Shown here: positions 43,541 through 56,007 of the stretch, one piece after another
How the letters are laid out: each line of letters starts with the position of its first letter
Position numbering within the stretch: position 1 is the stretch's first letter
Source of the DNA: Dipteris shenzhenensis
Lineage: Eukaryota; Polypodiophyta; Polypodiopsida; Gleicheniales
Strand: one strand, 5' to 3'
NCBI GenBank assembly: GCA_047967505.1
Contig: CM106539.1
Length of the DNA: 64,000 nt
The notes under the pieces: generated by a model
Told to the model about the DNA's origin: nothing
What the model saw: the letters and a program-made list of their open reading frames with translations, nothing else
Database searches by the model: none
Made by a program: the position numbers and the translations under genes

Positions 43541-45700
43541 ATATTGATGAACCTCTTGCTAATGTGGTCATGAATCTTCTGGTGCATTGTCTTGAGCTTG
43601 GCTTCTATTGCTTGCTAGTTTTGACCCTCCATCGCGCCATCACTGGTGATACCTATAATGGAGACTGTTCTACTCTTTGGGTAGAGATATGTTCTGTGCC
43701 TAGGTGTCGAGTTGGTGTCGAGCACTCTTGGAGGGTTGGTTGCACATTCATTTCTTCCTAGCTCGGTATCCCCCCCTTCCTCAAAGAGCTTGAGTTAGTG
43801 GAGCCTGTCTTTCAACCATTGGCTGGGACATCTGCAAGCTTTTCTAATGCGCCCTGGGGATCTCCATTTGTGGCTTGTTGGTGGGAGAAGTTAAGTCTCT
43901 CATCCGTTTCTCCTTTTCCACCATTGGTTGGCAGTGCCAAAAGGACGATGCGTGAATGGGCGGTGAACAATACTCCTATGGAGTTGCATTTGAGTAGAGT
44001 CTCACTCTATTGGAAATGAAGGTCACTTCAGATTACCTCCCTTGAGCCTTCTCTCCTTCCCTTGTTCTTTTCTTCCTTTCAAAGTCTTCAAAGTGCTTCT
44101 TACTTGGTCGCTCATTGTGTGCACATGGTCCACCCGTTTCCCGAGTCACAAAGGGCATTATTTCCTCTCTCTTAGACGAACTCTATGGGCTTTGGATCAT
44201 TGATAAAGTCTAAGCATGGAGGGAGTATTCTCACAAGTCGGCACCAGTAGGAGTGTGTGGTTTTCATGACTGTTTGACCCCCTGTAAGTTTTTTGCTCAT
44301 AACGTTTTGCTCGGTGATCCGATTTTGACGAAAGTTATATCAATACGAAGTGCTTTTTAAAGAGCATTGTATTGTGTAATTATATCTTATGTTTGATAGA
44401 AACCCAAAAGGTTATGAGTCTCTATGTTAGACAGTCTATGTTTATGATAGTTTTTACCCCCCCCCCCAGTAAACTACCCATATCTTTCCGACAGCTTCTC
44501 AATTTCTTACAAAGCTTATATAAGAGCAAAGCCCATTTTAAGCTGCATCTCTATACATGTTTCAATCTTTGATATCATGTATCTGTTATGGAAGTTATGG
44601 ACCTCTGTGTCTCATGACAGTTTGTAGAGTGTTTTGAGCTAATTGTAAAGGTATCTATGAAGGAGGTGCAATGTTTCCCCAGAACCTACCCATCTCACCT
44701 AATCAACCCCTTCAAACTCCTTGATATATATCAGTTCATGTCATGCTGAGCCACAAGATCTTCTTTCAACAACGTATCGCTCCTCTTTGGCATAGACCAG
44801 CTTGCTGAGATTATGGCCACCGCTGATCCCTTCCTTCTCCCTATGCTTGAGTACAACATCACTTGGGATGTTACCATCTTCATTGTCATCTAAAGGAGGA
44901 AAGTATGGTGTGGTCTCTTGGCATAAAAGCTTTTGTTAATGTCCCTTCCCTAGTGATAAATATCTATGTCACCTAATTTGAAAGCAGTAGGAAGTGAAGA
45001 GGTGCGTGAAGTTTATTACCCCCAACTTCATGTCACATCTTTTGGTGGAGACACCGGGTACATTTGGTATTGGATTCATCCCACCTTACTAAACTATCTT
45101 GGGTGTAATGGATTGCATGTTGTGCCTAGTATAGGCATGTTGTTTTTGATGTGATAAAGAGGATGCTTGGAAGAACTCCATTAGAAGAGACTACCGCCCA
45201 TTTAAGAGAACTAAAAGATTGTGAAGGTGATGCCCAAGCTATTCGCATGGTCATCATGATCATATCCTTTATGTTTACACTCTTGAATATGTTGGTGAAT
45301 TGGCAACACCATCAAGCACAATGATAGATTGGGGATTGATTCATGCACTCACGGCTTGGTGTGAAGAAGAGTTGAGTCTTTGGGTGGTTTTTAACTATAA
45401 TAGTGGAGTGGTGATTCTCAATGCTTTCAACTTCTTTTGCTATGCAAATGATGAAGAGTAAAATATCTTGAAGTTGTTATGTGCACTCCAATTGTGAGAA
45501 GGGTGATTATTGAATGCTTGTATAAATAATGTTTTCACGGTACTAGTTGGTCACTTATTTTTGAAAATTTGGTTGAGGATCACATTGTGGAGGGTTTTCA
45601 ACAAGTGGTTATGCGTAATAAGTTGGTCTTGGTATACTAAGGCTCTGTGGGATCTTGTTTGGATCTTGCTTGGGATGTTATTTGGACCTTGGTGTTTCCT
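43541..45700. other. No gene recognised
   Basis: Short open frames on both strands show no known motif. An 11-C run lies near 44457-44467. The part from about 45100 may be decayed upstream sequence of the gypsy element that follows. Confidence 0.35.
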
Positions 45701-45719
45701 TTTTGTGTTTCATCTGGTG

Positions 45720-48310
45720 AAGATTCAAAAGTTTTGAGGGACACAAGGGGAAGACCCGGAGTCTTATCTTTGGGATTTTGTTTGAGGATGCCGGCTTTCT
45801 AGATGGTCCATGAAGGATCGGGCAGAGATTTTTCCTGATTTTCTTGAGGGTGTAGCCTTGAGTTGGCATGAGGCCTTGTCGGACTCTACCAAGGAGGACT
45901 GGGACCAAGTCGTGTGGCTGCAATGAAGCATACATTTGGGGCCGTGGAGTCGCCAAATGCTTTGATGTTGCAATCGGACCGATTCTATCAAGGAGAGGGT
46001 GAGATGGTCTCTGCGTTGGCAATATAATATGAAACTTTATGGACAAAGTATGAAAGGGAAGCTTTGCGAGTTGTGGCATCTACATCATCGGCCCTCAAAG
46101 TCTCTCAAGGATGGAGCACTTAAAGATGAGAAAATTTGTGATGGCTTTGGAGCCTCATCTTTGCTCAAAAGTAATGAGTAAAGATCCAACAACATACGTG
46201 GAGGCACTTCGCATTACGACCAAGAAAGAAACTTCTCTACAGATCGAATCCTCTTTTGTGTCTTCAACTTCTAAGGTGGAGGTAATGGGCACTCCTCAAA
46301 TACCAAAGTCCTCTGAGTTACATCATAATATCTCCCAATTGATGGCAGAGTTAATGCACGACAACCTAGAGCACCAATGAGTGAGGATAGGCCTCGAGAT
46401 AAGAGTGGGGTCACTTGCTATGAATGTAATGAAAAAGGTTACTATCACCCTGAGTGTCCTAAATTGAGGAAGAAAGAAGAAAAATAAGTATCCTCATTAG
46501 AATCTTCTTCAGAGGATGAGGAAAGAAAGGTAGGGGCGTGGTAAAGCAAAAGAAGAAGAAGAAAGCAGGGAAGAAGTAGATGAGGAACATTAGGAAGAGG
46601 AAAACCGTAGTAAGAAAAAGAAGGCATCTAGAAGGAGAATTAGCCAATCAGACTTTCCTTTAGGACAAGGCATTGGGAGCTATGACTTGTTGTCTAACCT
46701 TAAAGAAAAGGAAGCTCATATCACCTTTAGTCAGTTACTTGCTTTGTCTCCAAAACTATGGAAAGAATGGGGAAAGTTGGCAAGCACAAGGGTGTCAAAG
46801 AAGAAAAAGAAGAAAGGTGCCAACCGTGTTGTCCAAAAGGTAGATATAGATGTTGGGGGTGATGTGCCTATGGTTTCTGTGATCATTGATGGTTAAGTGA
46901 TCTCTAATGCTTACATTGACGGCGGTGCATCGATTAATGTCATGAGTGAGAAGACCATGATATATGCTGATTGAAAACACTCTAGTACTACCTCTCCTTA
47001 TCGCATCAAATTGGCTGACAACACTAAGAGTAAAGACCTTGGGAGTTGTGAAGAATCTAGAAGTGGATGTATGTGGAATTTTTGTGCCAACTTCTTTTTA
47101 GGTGATCCCTACCAAGCCAAATGCACGTGCCTATCCATTGATTTTGGGAAGGCCTTGGCTATGCAAGGTGAAGGTTGTTCAAAAGTGAGATACTGGAGAA
47201 TTGATTTTGTAGGGAAATGATAAGAAGGTGTGCTACAACATTAGAAGCCACAAAAAGGAAGTTGTCAAGGAGGAGTCTTCAACATCAAAGAGTTAGAGCT
47301 CTGACTTAACCGATGAAGAAGAAGAGATAGGGTGTGGCTCCGAGGAGTCCGGCTTAGAGGGTGAGGTGGAAGGAGTGGCCTTTGGTCTTTGTCTTGGTGT
47401 TGATTGGGATGAGTCATGAGGGAACAAGGTGGTGGTGCAAGAAGATCCTGTAGAGACACTTCATGTGGAGGATGTGGAGCACACTAAATGGCGCTAATGC
47501 AATGAAGAGCTTCTTGATGATTCTCTATCAAGTAGTGAGAAGCTCTAGTACTTGGATATGCTAGATGATTTCCCATATCTCTTTGCAACAAGCTATTCAT
47601 AGGTTCAACTGGTCTCTCTTGTGGAGCACAAGATTGATTTGAAGCAAGAAAGCAAGCCAATTGTGCAACGCTTAAGGTGATTGGGGGTGATCCAAGCTGA
47701 GGTACTAAAGAAAGAGGTAAAACAACTACTTGAGGCTGGATTCGAGGCTGGATTCATCTTTCCTGTTGATTCATAATGGATATCTCTTGTAGTTATCACA
47801 CTAAAGAAAGGAAATAAGTGGCGGGTTTGTGTGGACTTTGTCCTTTGAATGCATGCACTAAGAGGGATCATTTTCCTTTGCCATTTCAAGATGAAATACT
47901 AGGCATCAGATGTATTCTGTATGTGATGGGTATCCTAGGTACTTTCAAATTCGCATTCTGGAGGAAGATCAAAAGAAGACATCATTTATCACACCTTGGG
48001 GAGTTTTTGCTTATAGAGTGATAACTTTTGGGTTGACCAATGCACCAGCTACATTTCAAAGGTTCATGGGTCAAGTGCTTGAGCCTTACTCGGGAAAGTT
48101 CATAAGGGTGTTTTTGGATAATTTTTGCATTTATTCTCAACACATAGATCATATGGAGAAGTTAAAGATGGCCTTAGCTAGGATTGATAAAGCAAAAGGG
48201 TGTCTAAATCCTAGCAAGTGTCATTTGGCTCAAGCAAAAGTAGTCTTGTTGGGGCATATTGTGTCTGAAGAAGGTTTACAAATGGATCCTGACATACCTC
48301 AAACAACCTT
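45720..48310 (+). pseudogene. Ty3/gypsy gag, protease and RT, broken
   Basis: Gag is readable from EDPESYLWDF and FLEGVALSWHEAL (about 45745-45880), through HLKMRKFVMALEPHLCSK, to the zinc knuckle CYECNEKGYYHPEC (about 46411-46452). A basic, Lys-rich spacer follows. The protease reads VIIDG.VISNAYIDGGASIN (about 46880-46940). RT is readable as KKGNKWRVCVDF near 47805, then in another frame TSFITPWGVFAYRVITFGLT (about 47979-48038) and FQRFMGQVLEPY. The catalytic motif reads FLDN where FLDD or YLDD is expected (48114-48125). It ends near GHIVSEEGLQMDPD at 48295. RNase H, integrase and LTRs were not found. Confidence 0.8.
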
Positions 48311-49447
48311 GTAGTAGTGATCCTTCCCATGCATGACTCGATCCGCATGTTGGTCCCCAGGGAGGAAGATGCCAAAACCTATGCTTTGATGCTAGATGAG
48401 ATCTCACCTCATAGTGAGCGGAAGCCACCCATCCCCATCACGGACTTGACTATCTAGCACCCACACACCATATCGCTCTATCATGTCCTAGCTCATGCGC
48501 CACCTGATATGTCTCCCTACCCAAGCCCACCACATTCCACTTATTTACCACATGGAATGCGTAGGTGACCTACAAGGGGCTATGGATTGAGCACTTTACA
48601 CAGGGCAAGAGGTCTTGGCCCCACCAATCTTAGCATGGACATTTGACCATGCTTTATGCCATGGCTTCCCCCTTGCTTGGAGTACTATGACTATAGTACT
48701 GATACACAAAGCATGGGACCCCATGAATATCTCTAGTACATAACTATAAATCTTGGCCAATGTGCACAATCATGAGAGTGAGAGAGATTGATACTACACA
48801 AAGGTACGGGGACAATGTTAGGGGTCAACTAGGCACCTATAGCTAGCTCTAGTCCTAAATAGTACCTAGAGGGGTTAATTGTCATGGTCAACATCCTAAA
48901 ATAGTTATTTAGTTATATATGCATCCAACTACTAGACTCGTTCTTGTGAGTGTTGTGAATCGGACAGAACTCAGAAATGAATCCGATTACAATGATGCTA
49001 TGTCTATCAGTTTCACTGTGATCTTTTACTATAATCTGATAATGATAAATGAATGGAGAATAATTTCTACTATGTATCTGCTATTTGCAATGCATTACCA
49101 AATTGTGATCAATTCTGACTTATATCTGATTGGGTTTCGATTCTGTGTTAAGGCTCTTGATGGAAGTATTTGCTTAAGGTCTGATGTAGAAGTGCTCTAG
49201 GTAAAACCATCCTGAACACATTTGACGATCATGTAATGGGTTCGAATTCAAAAAATCCTATCAGACGGAAGGAATCAAGGAAGCTTGAGACTACGTGTTG
49301 GAAGGTGCTAGCAAAATGGAGGAAAGTGGCGGCAATTTGAGGAAGAAAGAGAGCAAGACTAAGCAGACACAGACTTGCATCCCACAAGGGAATGGGCACG
49401 CAGAAATTGTGAATCAAGTATTAGTGAAGATCTTGATGCAATTTTCA
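48311..49447. other. No gene recognised
   Basis: No domain or repeat was identified. A frame at 48919-49200 is rich in Ile/Tyr/Leu, as expected from AT-rich DNA. Confidence 0.35.
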
Positions 49448-49538
49448 AAGGAGAATGATAATGGAAGAAAGATGGCTAGGTGCGAATAAAGAAGGAATAA
49501 AGGAGAATGATAATGGAAGAAAGATGGCTAGGTGCGAA
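49448..49538. repeat. 52-bp tandem duplication
   Basis: AAAGGAGAATGATAATGGAA and the following bases occur at 49448 and again at 49499, nearly identical. The second copy runs straight into the hairpin at 49539. Confidence 0.85.
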
Positions 49539-49583
49539 TAAATCATCTCCTTTTAGGCTTCCATCCTAAAAGGAGATGATTTA
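49539..49583. repeat. Perfect 19-bp hairpin
   Basis: TAAATCATCTCCTTTTAGG (49539-49557), a 7-base loop CTTCCAT, then its exact complement (49565-49583). It sits next to the 52-bp duplication. It is not followed by a T run and is not placed as a terminator. Confidence 0.85.
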
Positions 49584-49734
49584 AAGACACGTAATCTACA
49601 AGCAAGTAATGTGAAAGATAGTACACAAAGAAGATTAGAAGTTTAGACTAGATTCCAACTGAGGGTGATCATTATCATGGAGGATCAGGTGGCAAATAGC
49701 AGACACAGGAGAATAGGAGACTCCTACTCGAAGA

Positions 49735-50540
49735 GGTCCCAGAGAGAGGGGTTCAAACAAGCCTTTATATCCAAGGCCCCCAATGGGGCACATTTGATTA
49801 TGGGATTAGTACCACACAATTGTCCACATGCTAATGCATGTGAGTCTTCCTTGAATTAACCACGCTCCACTCAAAAATGAGGGGTGAAGGCCACCACCTC
49901 CGACAACCCCCTGTGCACAAACTTTAGTACAAAAAAATGTCACCACTTCCAAAAAAATGTCACCACTTCCAAACGTGACCATGACCAAACCACAAACAGC
50001 TCTCATGAAATGCCACGTGGGTAGCACATTAGCCAAAGTCCATAGAGAGCTGCCAAGTGTGAGCAGTCACTCAAGAAAAGCTGCCACTGTCAAGTTGCAC
50101 TTCATCCACTATAGATCGTGACGTATTTGCAGCTATCACACTTAATGTCCGCCACAGGTCACGATGTCTGTGCAACACACAATCTACAAAAGCCACATTG
50201 CTACCACAATCACGCACACACCAACCATGATGTGCAGTCTTGCCCTGATACCACTGTAGGACTGCCACATGGTAGCCCTGGGCGACACCAAGTATGGGGG
50301 GTCCCAACAACCCCTAGCTCCTAGCCACATTAAGCCTCTCTCTCTCTCTCTCCCCTAAAAGGTCCCAAGAGGGATTAAAGAGAGGGGTTCAAACAAACCT
50401 TTATATCTAAGGACCCCAAGGGGCACATTTGATTATGGGATTAGTCCCACACAATTTTCCACGTGCTAACACACGCAAGCCCTCCTTCAATTAACCATGC
50501 TTCGCTTAGTCCAAGCAAGCGATGAAGGTCACCATCCCTC
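49735..50540 (-). mobile_element. Small LTR-type (TRIM-like) element, tentative
   Basis: A direct repeat of about 140 bp occurs at 49740-49870 and 50375-50520, sharing AGAGAGGGGTTCAAACAA, CCTTTATAT, GGGGCACATTTGATTATGGG and CACACAATT. Between them, 50242-50254 reads GTGGTATCAGGGC on the minus strand, close to the tRNA-Met primer-binding site, with the adjacent TACA as a possible LTR end. The internal part has no coding capacity. The left copy is incomplete, so the limits are uncertain. Confidence 0.45.
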
Positions 50541-50664
50541 CACTCTCTCTCCCCTTACCTCCCTTTCCCCTCTTCCTCCCTCCACTCCTCCACCCCTCAC
50601 CTCCAACCCATTCTCTTCCTCCATTCTACCACCCTCACCTTCATTAACCCATTCTCTTCCTCCC
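50520..50664. repeat. Pyrimidine-rich degenerate repeat, left part
   Basis: The plus strand is almost all C and T, with words like CCTCCACTC..CCACCCCTCACC and CATTCTCTTCC repeated. The same kind of sequence resumes at 56008 on the far side of the gypsy element. Confidence 0.7.
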
Positions 50665-51206
50665 AAACATGACCCCAGCACTAATGATACCTCTGACCTA
50701 CAAGCAAACACAAGAACACACCAAACATGAGGAATCTAAACAGGCTGCTCACCACCCAACCATGACACCTATGGGATACGATCCCAAATCAAGAGATGTC
50801 CCTCCAAGCCACGAGCTAAGCTACTAGGATGAACTCCCAACTAGATCATGACGAGCCTCATGTCCCATACCACCAGGTGGTGCCTAGAGGCCTTGGATCT
50901 GCTGCTGTTGTTGCTGGGCCTTGGGCTATGTTAAGATGCAAGCGCGCATTCATGACTCAATCCAAGATCAGACCTAGCACTAGGGAACGGGACTTTCTCC
51001 CATTGGCTCTTTGAAAATTGAACCTCTAGGCCCCTTACATAGACTCGGATCCAATGCACCAAAAATAGCGGAGACCTCTATCTGGTTCGTATCCTTTCCA
51101 CTCAACCCCCGAGAATCAAGCCTGCCTAGCCCTAAGCCTCCCCAGGCTACCTGAGCTAGTCTTGTGTACCCCAGTACACGCCAAATACTAATCCGTGCAT
51201 ATGACA
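50665..51206 (-). mobile_element. 3' LTR of gypsy element (50.7-56.0 kb)
   Basis: Read on the minus strand it starts TGTCATATGCACGG at 51206, preceded by a purine tract AGAGGAGAGGAAG (51208-51220), and ends near GGTCATGT at about 50665. It matches the 5' LTR at 55698-56007 across ACACCTATGGGATAC, AATCAAGAGATGTCC and GGCCTTGGATCT. It contains about 230 bp (roughly 50980-51190) that the 5' copy lacks. Confidence 0.8.
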
Positions 51207-51219
51207 TACTTCCTCTCCT

Positions 51220-54200
51220 CTAAGAACTCAGTCCTGAGTTCGTAAGAAAACTCAAGAATGTTCTATGGAGGTTAGGTAAAGTCTCCCATGTTGCATCCTC
51301 CTCAACATGATCCTTCCACTTGATCTTGTATTCCGTGATAATTCTATTCCAAAACTGTCTTTTACGAAATTCAAAAATACTTTGAGGTTCGTGTGGAATA
51401 AAAGTCAAATTTGTAACTTCTATTATTTCTTGAGAAGAAACAAGTTGATCATCGGTACCTAGTAAACTCTTTCAGTATACTGACATGAAAGACCGGATAT
51501 ACTTTAACATCAGGAGGCAATTCTAGTTTATATGCAATTGGTCCAATTCTTTTAATAATCTTGAACAAATTGCACTATCTGGAGGATAATTTCAGAACCA
51601 AACCAGTACTTAGGCTCTTGGATTCCTTGGGAATACGTAAATAAACTAGTACTCACTGGGTGAATGATGTCTATTAGCATAAAATCTATCTGATCTTGGG
51701 CACTTCTAATAGACTCCTTGGCAACCTGCAACATTTCTTGCAGGTCCTGTAAGAATGTCCTTGTAGCATCATTTTGAATTCCCTTGAACCCAACCATAAC
51801 TGATGACTTAGGTTGAAACTTGTACATAAGCATGAAAGGGCCGTAGCCAGTACTTGAATGCTTTGCACTCTTGTGAGCAAATTCGATCATGGGAAGATAA
51901 TCTTCCCATGAAGACCATCTCTTAGAAACATATGCCCAAATCATATTTTCAACCAATTGGTTAACCTTCTCTATACTGTCACCATTAGATTGTGCATGAT
52001 CTGAGGAACACATACTTAGAGTAGTTTCCAACTTCTCAAAAACAAGTTTCCAAAAGTTACTTGTAAACTTAGAGTCCCTGTCACTGACTATGTCCGAAGG
52101 CAACAAACCATATAGCTTAAACAATTGGTCCACAAACTCGTGAGCTAACTAAATAGCCAATATGGTCAATCTAGTAGGTAAGAATCTAGCCATCTTTGTC
52201 AGGCGGTCAACTATGACCCAAATGGAGTCATGAACCTTATGCGTTCTAGGCAATCTTGTAATAAAGTCCATGGAAATACTTTCCTCTTTATTATCAGGGA
52301 TTTGCAATAATTGTAATAAACCCGTGCTTTTAAGGCATTCTGTCGTAGTAACCTAACAAACACGACAACCTACCACATAGATTTCAATAAATGCACACAT
52401 CTTAGGCCAATAAAAGGTATGTTTCACAAGAGACAAAGTCCAATGTATACATGGATGTCCAGCACTAGGAGCATCATGACACTCCCAGAGAATCTTGGAT
52501 CGAAGATTTGAAATATTTGGCACACATATCTTTCCATTCCGCAACAACAAGCCATTCCTAATCATCCACTGACCTCCCACCGCCTGTACTGTAGGTGGCA
52601 CAATCCCTGAGTCCTGGTCAAATGGAGCTCCCATCCTGGACCTTCTACCACAACAAGAACTGAAATGACTATCAGTTTTTGGCAAAGCACTCTCAAGGAT
52701 TGAAATAGGTCTGAGGATATTTTCATAAATGACAACATTTAAAACTTGACTCGACTTAAGGCATCTGCCACACTATTCATCGAACCCTTTCGATAACATA
52801 TTTCAAAATCAAAATATTGTGCCCATCTAGCCTTCCTTCCCCTCAATTCTGACCCAACCGTCACACACATACTTGATTGACTGATGATCTGTCAATGCAA
52901 GAAACTTGGAACCATACAAGTAGTGTCTCCAAACCTTTAGAGCATACACAACTGCATACAGTTGTGGGCCAATGATATTGGATGTCATTTAGCCTTTTAC
53001 TATAGGTATGCCCTCTTGGAATAAAGTTGCCCCAATCACAAAATCACTCGCATTGGCCTCAAGAACATAAGGCCAGGTAGGATTGAGTAATGCAAGAACA
53101 CGAGCTTCCTTGATAGTTTGCTTCAAGGTCTCAAAAGCCTTGTTCAATGCATCATTCCAAGAGATTGGCTAGGTAGACCTATGTCCACAACCTTTCAATA
53201 TGTTGGTCAAGGGTGCCGTGACGTGTGAATAATCACGCATAGAATTTAGTAGAAAGACTGTAAATCCTAGGAAAGAACGAAGTTGTTTCACTATCTGAGG
53301 GATGGGAAATTCCAAAACTTTCTGGATACGATCTAGATCAATGTTGATACCTTTAGAAGAAAGAGGGTATTTGTTCTTAATTGCCACTTTATTCAATTGT
53401 TTATAATCTACACACATTCTCCACGAACCATCTTTCTTCTTTCTTAAGAGGAAAGTGCATCCCAGGGTGATTTACTTGGGTGAATATAACCCATATTCAA
53501 ATAGTCTTGTAGCTATGAAGCTAACTCATCCTCCTCCTATAAGGTGCAATACTAATAGGTTGAGCCCCAGGTACTAAATCTATGTGATGATCTATTGCCC
53601 ATTTTGGAGGTAAACCTTTTAGTAGTTGTGTAGGGAATACATCCATGAAATCATCTAACAACATTCTCAATTCACAGTGTTCAAACACACTTAAATCATT
53701 TTTGTTATTAACAGAGACAACACATGAAGAAAGCGGAATCAAAACACACTGATACACATCATAATGAGAAGTGTTTTTTATATTCCAAAGCTACATCGCA
53801 GATACAATAGGTCCCTAAGAAGAGGGAATATTCACATTGAATACAAAATTGAGTGTCCTTGTCGAAAAAAGAGAGTGTATGATCTTTTCATCCAATCCAA
53901 ATATCATGGGTTTTAAACCACTCTATTCCGATTAAGAAGTCCACATGTTCCAAGTGCATAACATAGCATGTAAGAGTAGCCGTGTAGTCTTGAATCCAGA
54001 TAGAAAGTTTGTCGACCTTACGATCCCCAAAATGCTTCCCAACTGCACCTCATAGGTGTGATTGCTAGGTGTCATGGGATAGCCCCATCCTCTACACAAG
54101 TTTGTAGTTCACAAAATTGTGAGAGCTACACGGGTCAAAGAGAATGTGAACTCTTTGGTCCCTTACTTCTCCATGAGCTCGAAAAAGGTCATGGGGGCCA

Positions 54201-54420
54201 AATAACGAAATATTAAAAGTGAAATTACAAGAACGTGGGTAGGTAATGACATTTACAGAAATACCTACTATCACCGATGCTTGATTAGCTCCCTTAGCTT
54301 TGGTTCCTTGCATGGAGATTTGGTCTGGGCGCTTGCATCTAGTTCTTGCGCTTAGGACAATCATTCCGAGTGTGGCCTCGCTCCTCACAAATAAAACGTC
54401 GTCTTTCTTTCTTGAGCTTA
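51220..54420 (-). pseudogene. Ty3/gypsy chromodomain polyprotein, RT core deleted
   Basis: In minus-strand order: a knuckle-like segment ICEERGHTRNDC (about 54375-54410, first Cys lost), protease with VHILFDPCSSHNF (about 54110-54150), and the RT approach LLDDFMDVFPTQLLKGLPPK (about 53605-53665). RT then reads [19 protein letters not shown] and jumps directly to [18 protein letters not shown] (53300-53417); the catalytic region between is missing. The RNase H/connection end SMNSVADALSRV is at about 52750. The integrase HHCC is in HDAPSAGHP...CRVC (52353-52480), the core in [27 protein letters not shown] and QLVENMIWAY (51950-52280), and a chromodomain end in WKDHVEEDATWETLP (about 51278-51325). 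Stops and shifts are frequent. Confidence 0.85.
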
Positions 54421-55682
54421 AGGGTGCGTAGGAAGTGGGCTCGACCGTTCTTCATGTGAGTCGAATGCTTCTTGGAAGCTTCTTCTCATAAGGATAAGGG
54501 TGAAACTAGAAGTGTACACTTGTGCAACCAAGTGTCAACCACCCCCTTGGTCCTAGATTTCTGATCTTCATGATAGGCATCCGATGTAATATTCGGACCC
54601 AACCCTGAAGCCAAAGCATCCACATGTGTGACCACTTGAACAATGCTAGTCAAAAGCATGATAGAAGCCTAAATCCCTTGGAGTTGTTGGGTCAACCCCG
54701 TTTGATTTGCATTAACCAGCTCAAACTTTGCGTCGAGAGTGGTGGTGAATTCACTGAAGGTATTCTTCGTAATCAAATCATCGTAGAGACCCTAGTCATC
54801 CCCTCCATGGTAATCCATGTCATGATCACCCTTAGCGAGCCTAAGTTCTACCGAATCAGCCATGAAGAAATTAGGGTAAAGGAAGCGATGAAGGCCAAGT
54901 TGGAGGAAATAGCAACTTGAGGAAAGAGAAGATAGTAGTGGAGACGGAGTCTAGGAGTAGATAGTGAGCGAAAGAATTGCCAGGAGGAGAAAACGGCAAG
55001 GCAAGGGGGTGACGAGTTGACGAACTGGAAGAAGAGGGGGGCAGCTATTCCAAACTGACAACTGCAGTAAACCGGATCCGACAGAGATGGTGGCTAAGGA
55101 GGTGGCTTCGAGCGAGAGATGGACACCAAGATAAAGGCGCCATGAGCCCTAGCTTTTAGAAAGCCTTGCTCTCCCAAAAAGCACACCCCTAACTTTGGTA
55201 GGGATGATGCTTTTTAAAGCTTTCCCAGCCCCAAATACTGCCCAGCCCAGAGTCCCAAGCAGACTGGTGTCAGCTCCTGCTGTGCACATCTTCTTGCCCT
55301 CACCCTCAGCGCCAGCTCCCTTGTGCTCATCCCCAAGGATGCACGTGGCCTTCCATCCTATCAGCCCATCGCTTCCCTCTGTCAGCTCATTCCTACTTCA
55401 ATCCTTGCGCCATCCTCTCGACCTACGATTCCCTCCAATCCACTTTCCTACTAGGCGATCCTTCTCTCCCTAAACTTTCAACCACTCTTCCAATCTACCC
55501 TGCTTCCCTCAAATTCATCAAAGCTCTCTCTCGCCTCTCTTCTATCCCAATCCAAGCAACCAACCCTAACTGACGATTCAACATGCCCTTGCAGGGTATC
55601 ACTAGGAATTTTGAGTTTGAGTCATACCTGGAGGAAATCACGTCCAATCTCTCTCGCAACAGAGATTCATACCTCAAGCGTT
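54421..55682 (-). mobile_element. Gypsy gag and leader, strongly decayed
   Basis: Between the knuckle and the primer-binding site no gag core could be read with confidence on the minus strand. Plus-strand frames here (54624-54920 and 55195-55473) are taken as by-products. Position alone marks it as gag plus leader. Confidence 0.5.
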
Positions 55683-55697
55683 GGCTCTGATACCAAC
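55683..55697 (-). promoter_or_regulatory. Primer-binding site of the gypsy element
   Basis: The minus strand reads GTTGGTATCAGAGCC, matching the common initiator tRNA-Met site of plant LTR elements, immediately after the LTR end ..ATGTCA. Confidence 0.85.
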
Positions 55698-56007
55698 TGA
55701 CATGACCCCAACACTCCTGAAACATCTGACTTGCAAGCAAAGACAAGAACACACCAAACGTGAGGAATTGAAGCAGGCTTCCCACCACCCAACCATGACA
55801 CCTATGGGATACAATCCCGAATCAAGAGATGTCCCCTCCGAGCCAAGAGCTGAGCTACTAGCACAAACTCCCAACCGACCAGCCTGGTGTCCCATACCAC
55901 TAAGTGGTGAATAGAGGCCTTGGATCTCCTGTTGGGCCTTGGGCTATGCTAAGATGCAGGCGTGCATCCATGACCCAATCTAGGATCAAACCTCCATGCA
56001 CATGACA
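55698..56007 (-). mobile_element. 5' LTR of the gypsy element, internally deleted
   Basis: On the minus strand it runs from TGTCATGTGCATGG at 56007 to GGTCATGTCA at 55698. It is about 310 bp against about 540 bp for the 3' LTR; the missing part lies next to the AGGATCAAACCT/CCATGCACATG junction near 55990. No matching target-site duplication was seen. Confidence 0.8.

Noticed and set aside
45678-46079. 133-codon minus-strand frame
   Set aside because: It is a shadow of gypsy gag, whose family motifs are on the plus strand.
49539-49583. Hairpin as a bacterial-type terminator
   Set aside because: There is no T tract after it and the context is plant nuclear DNA without a nearby gene end.
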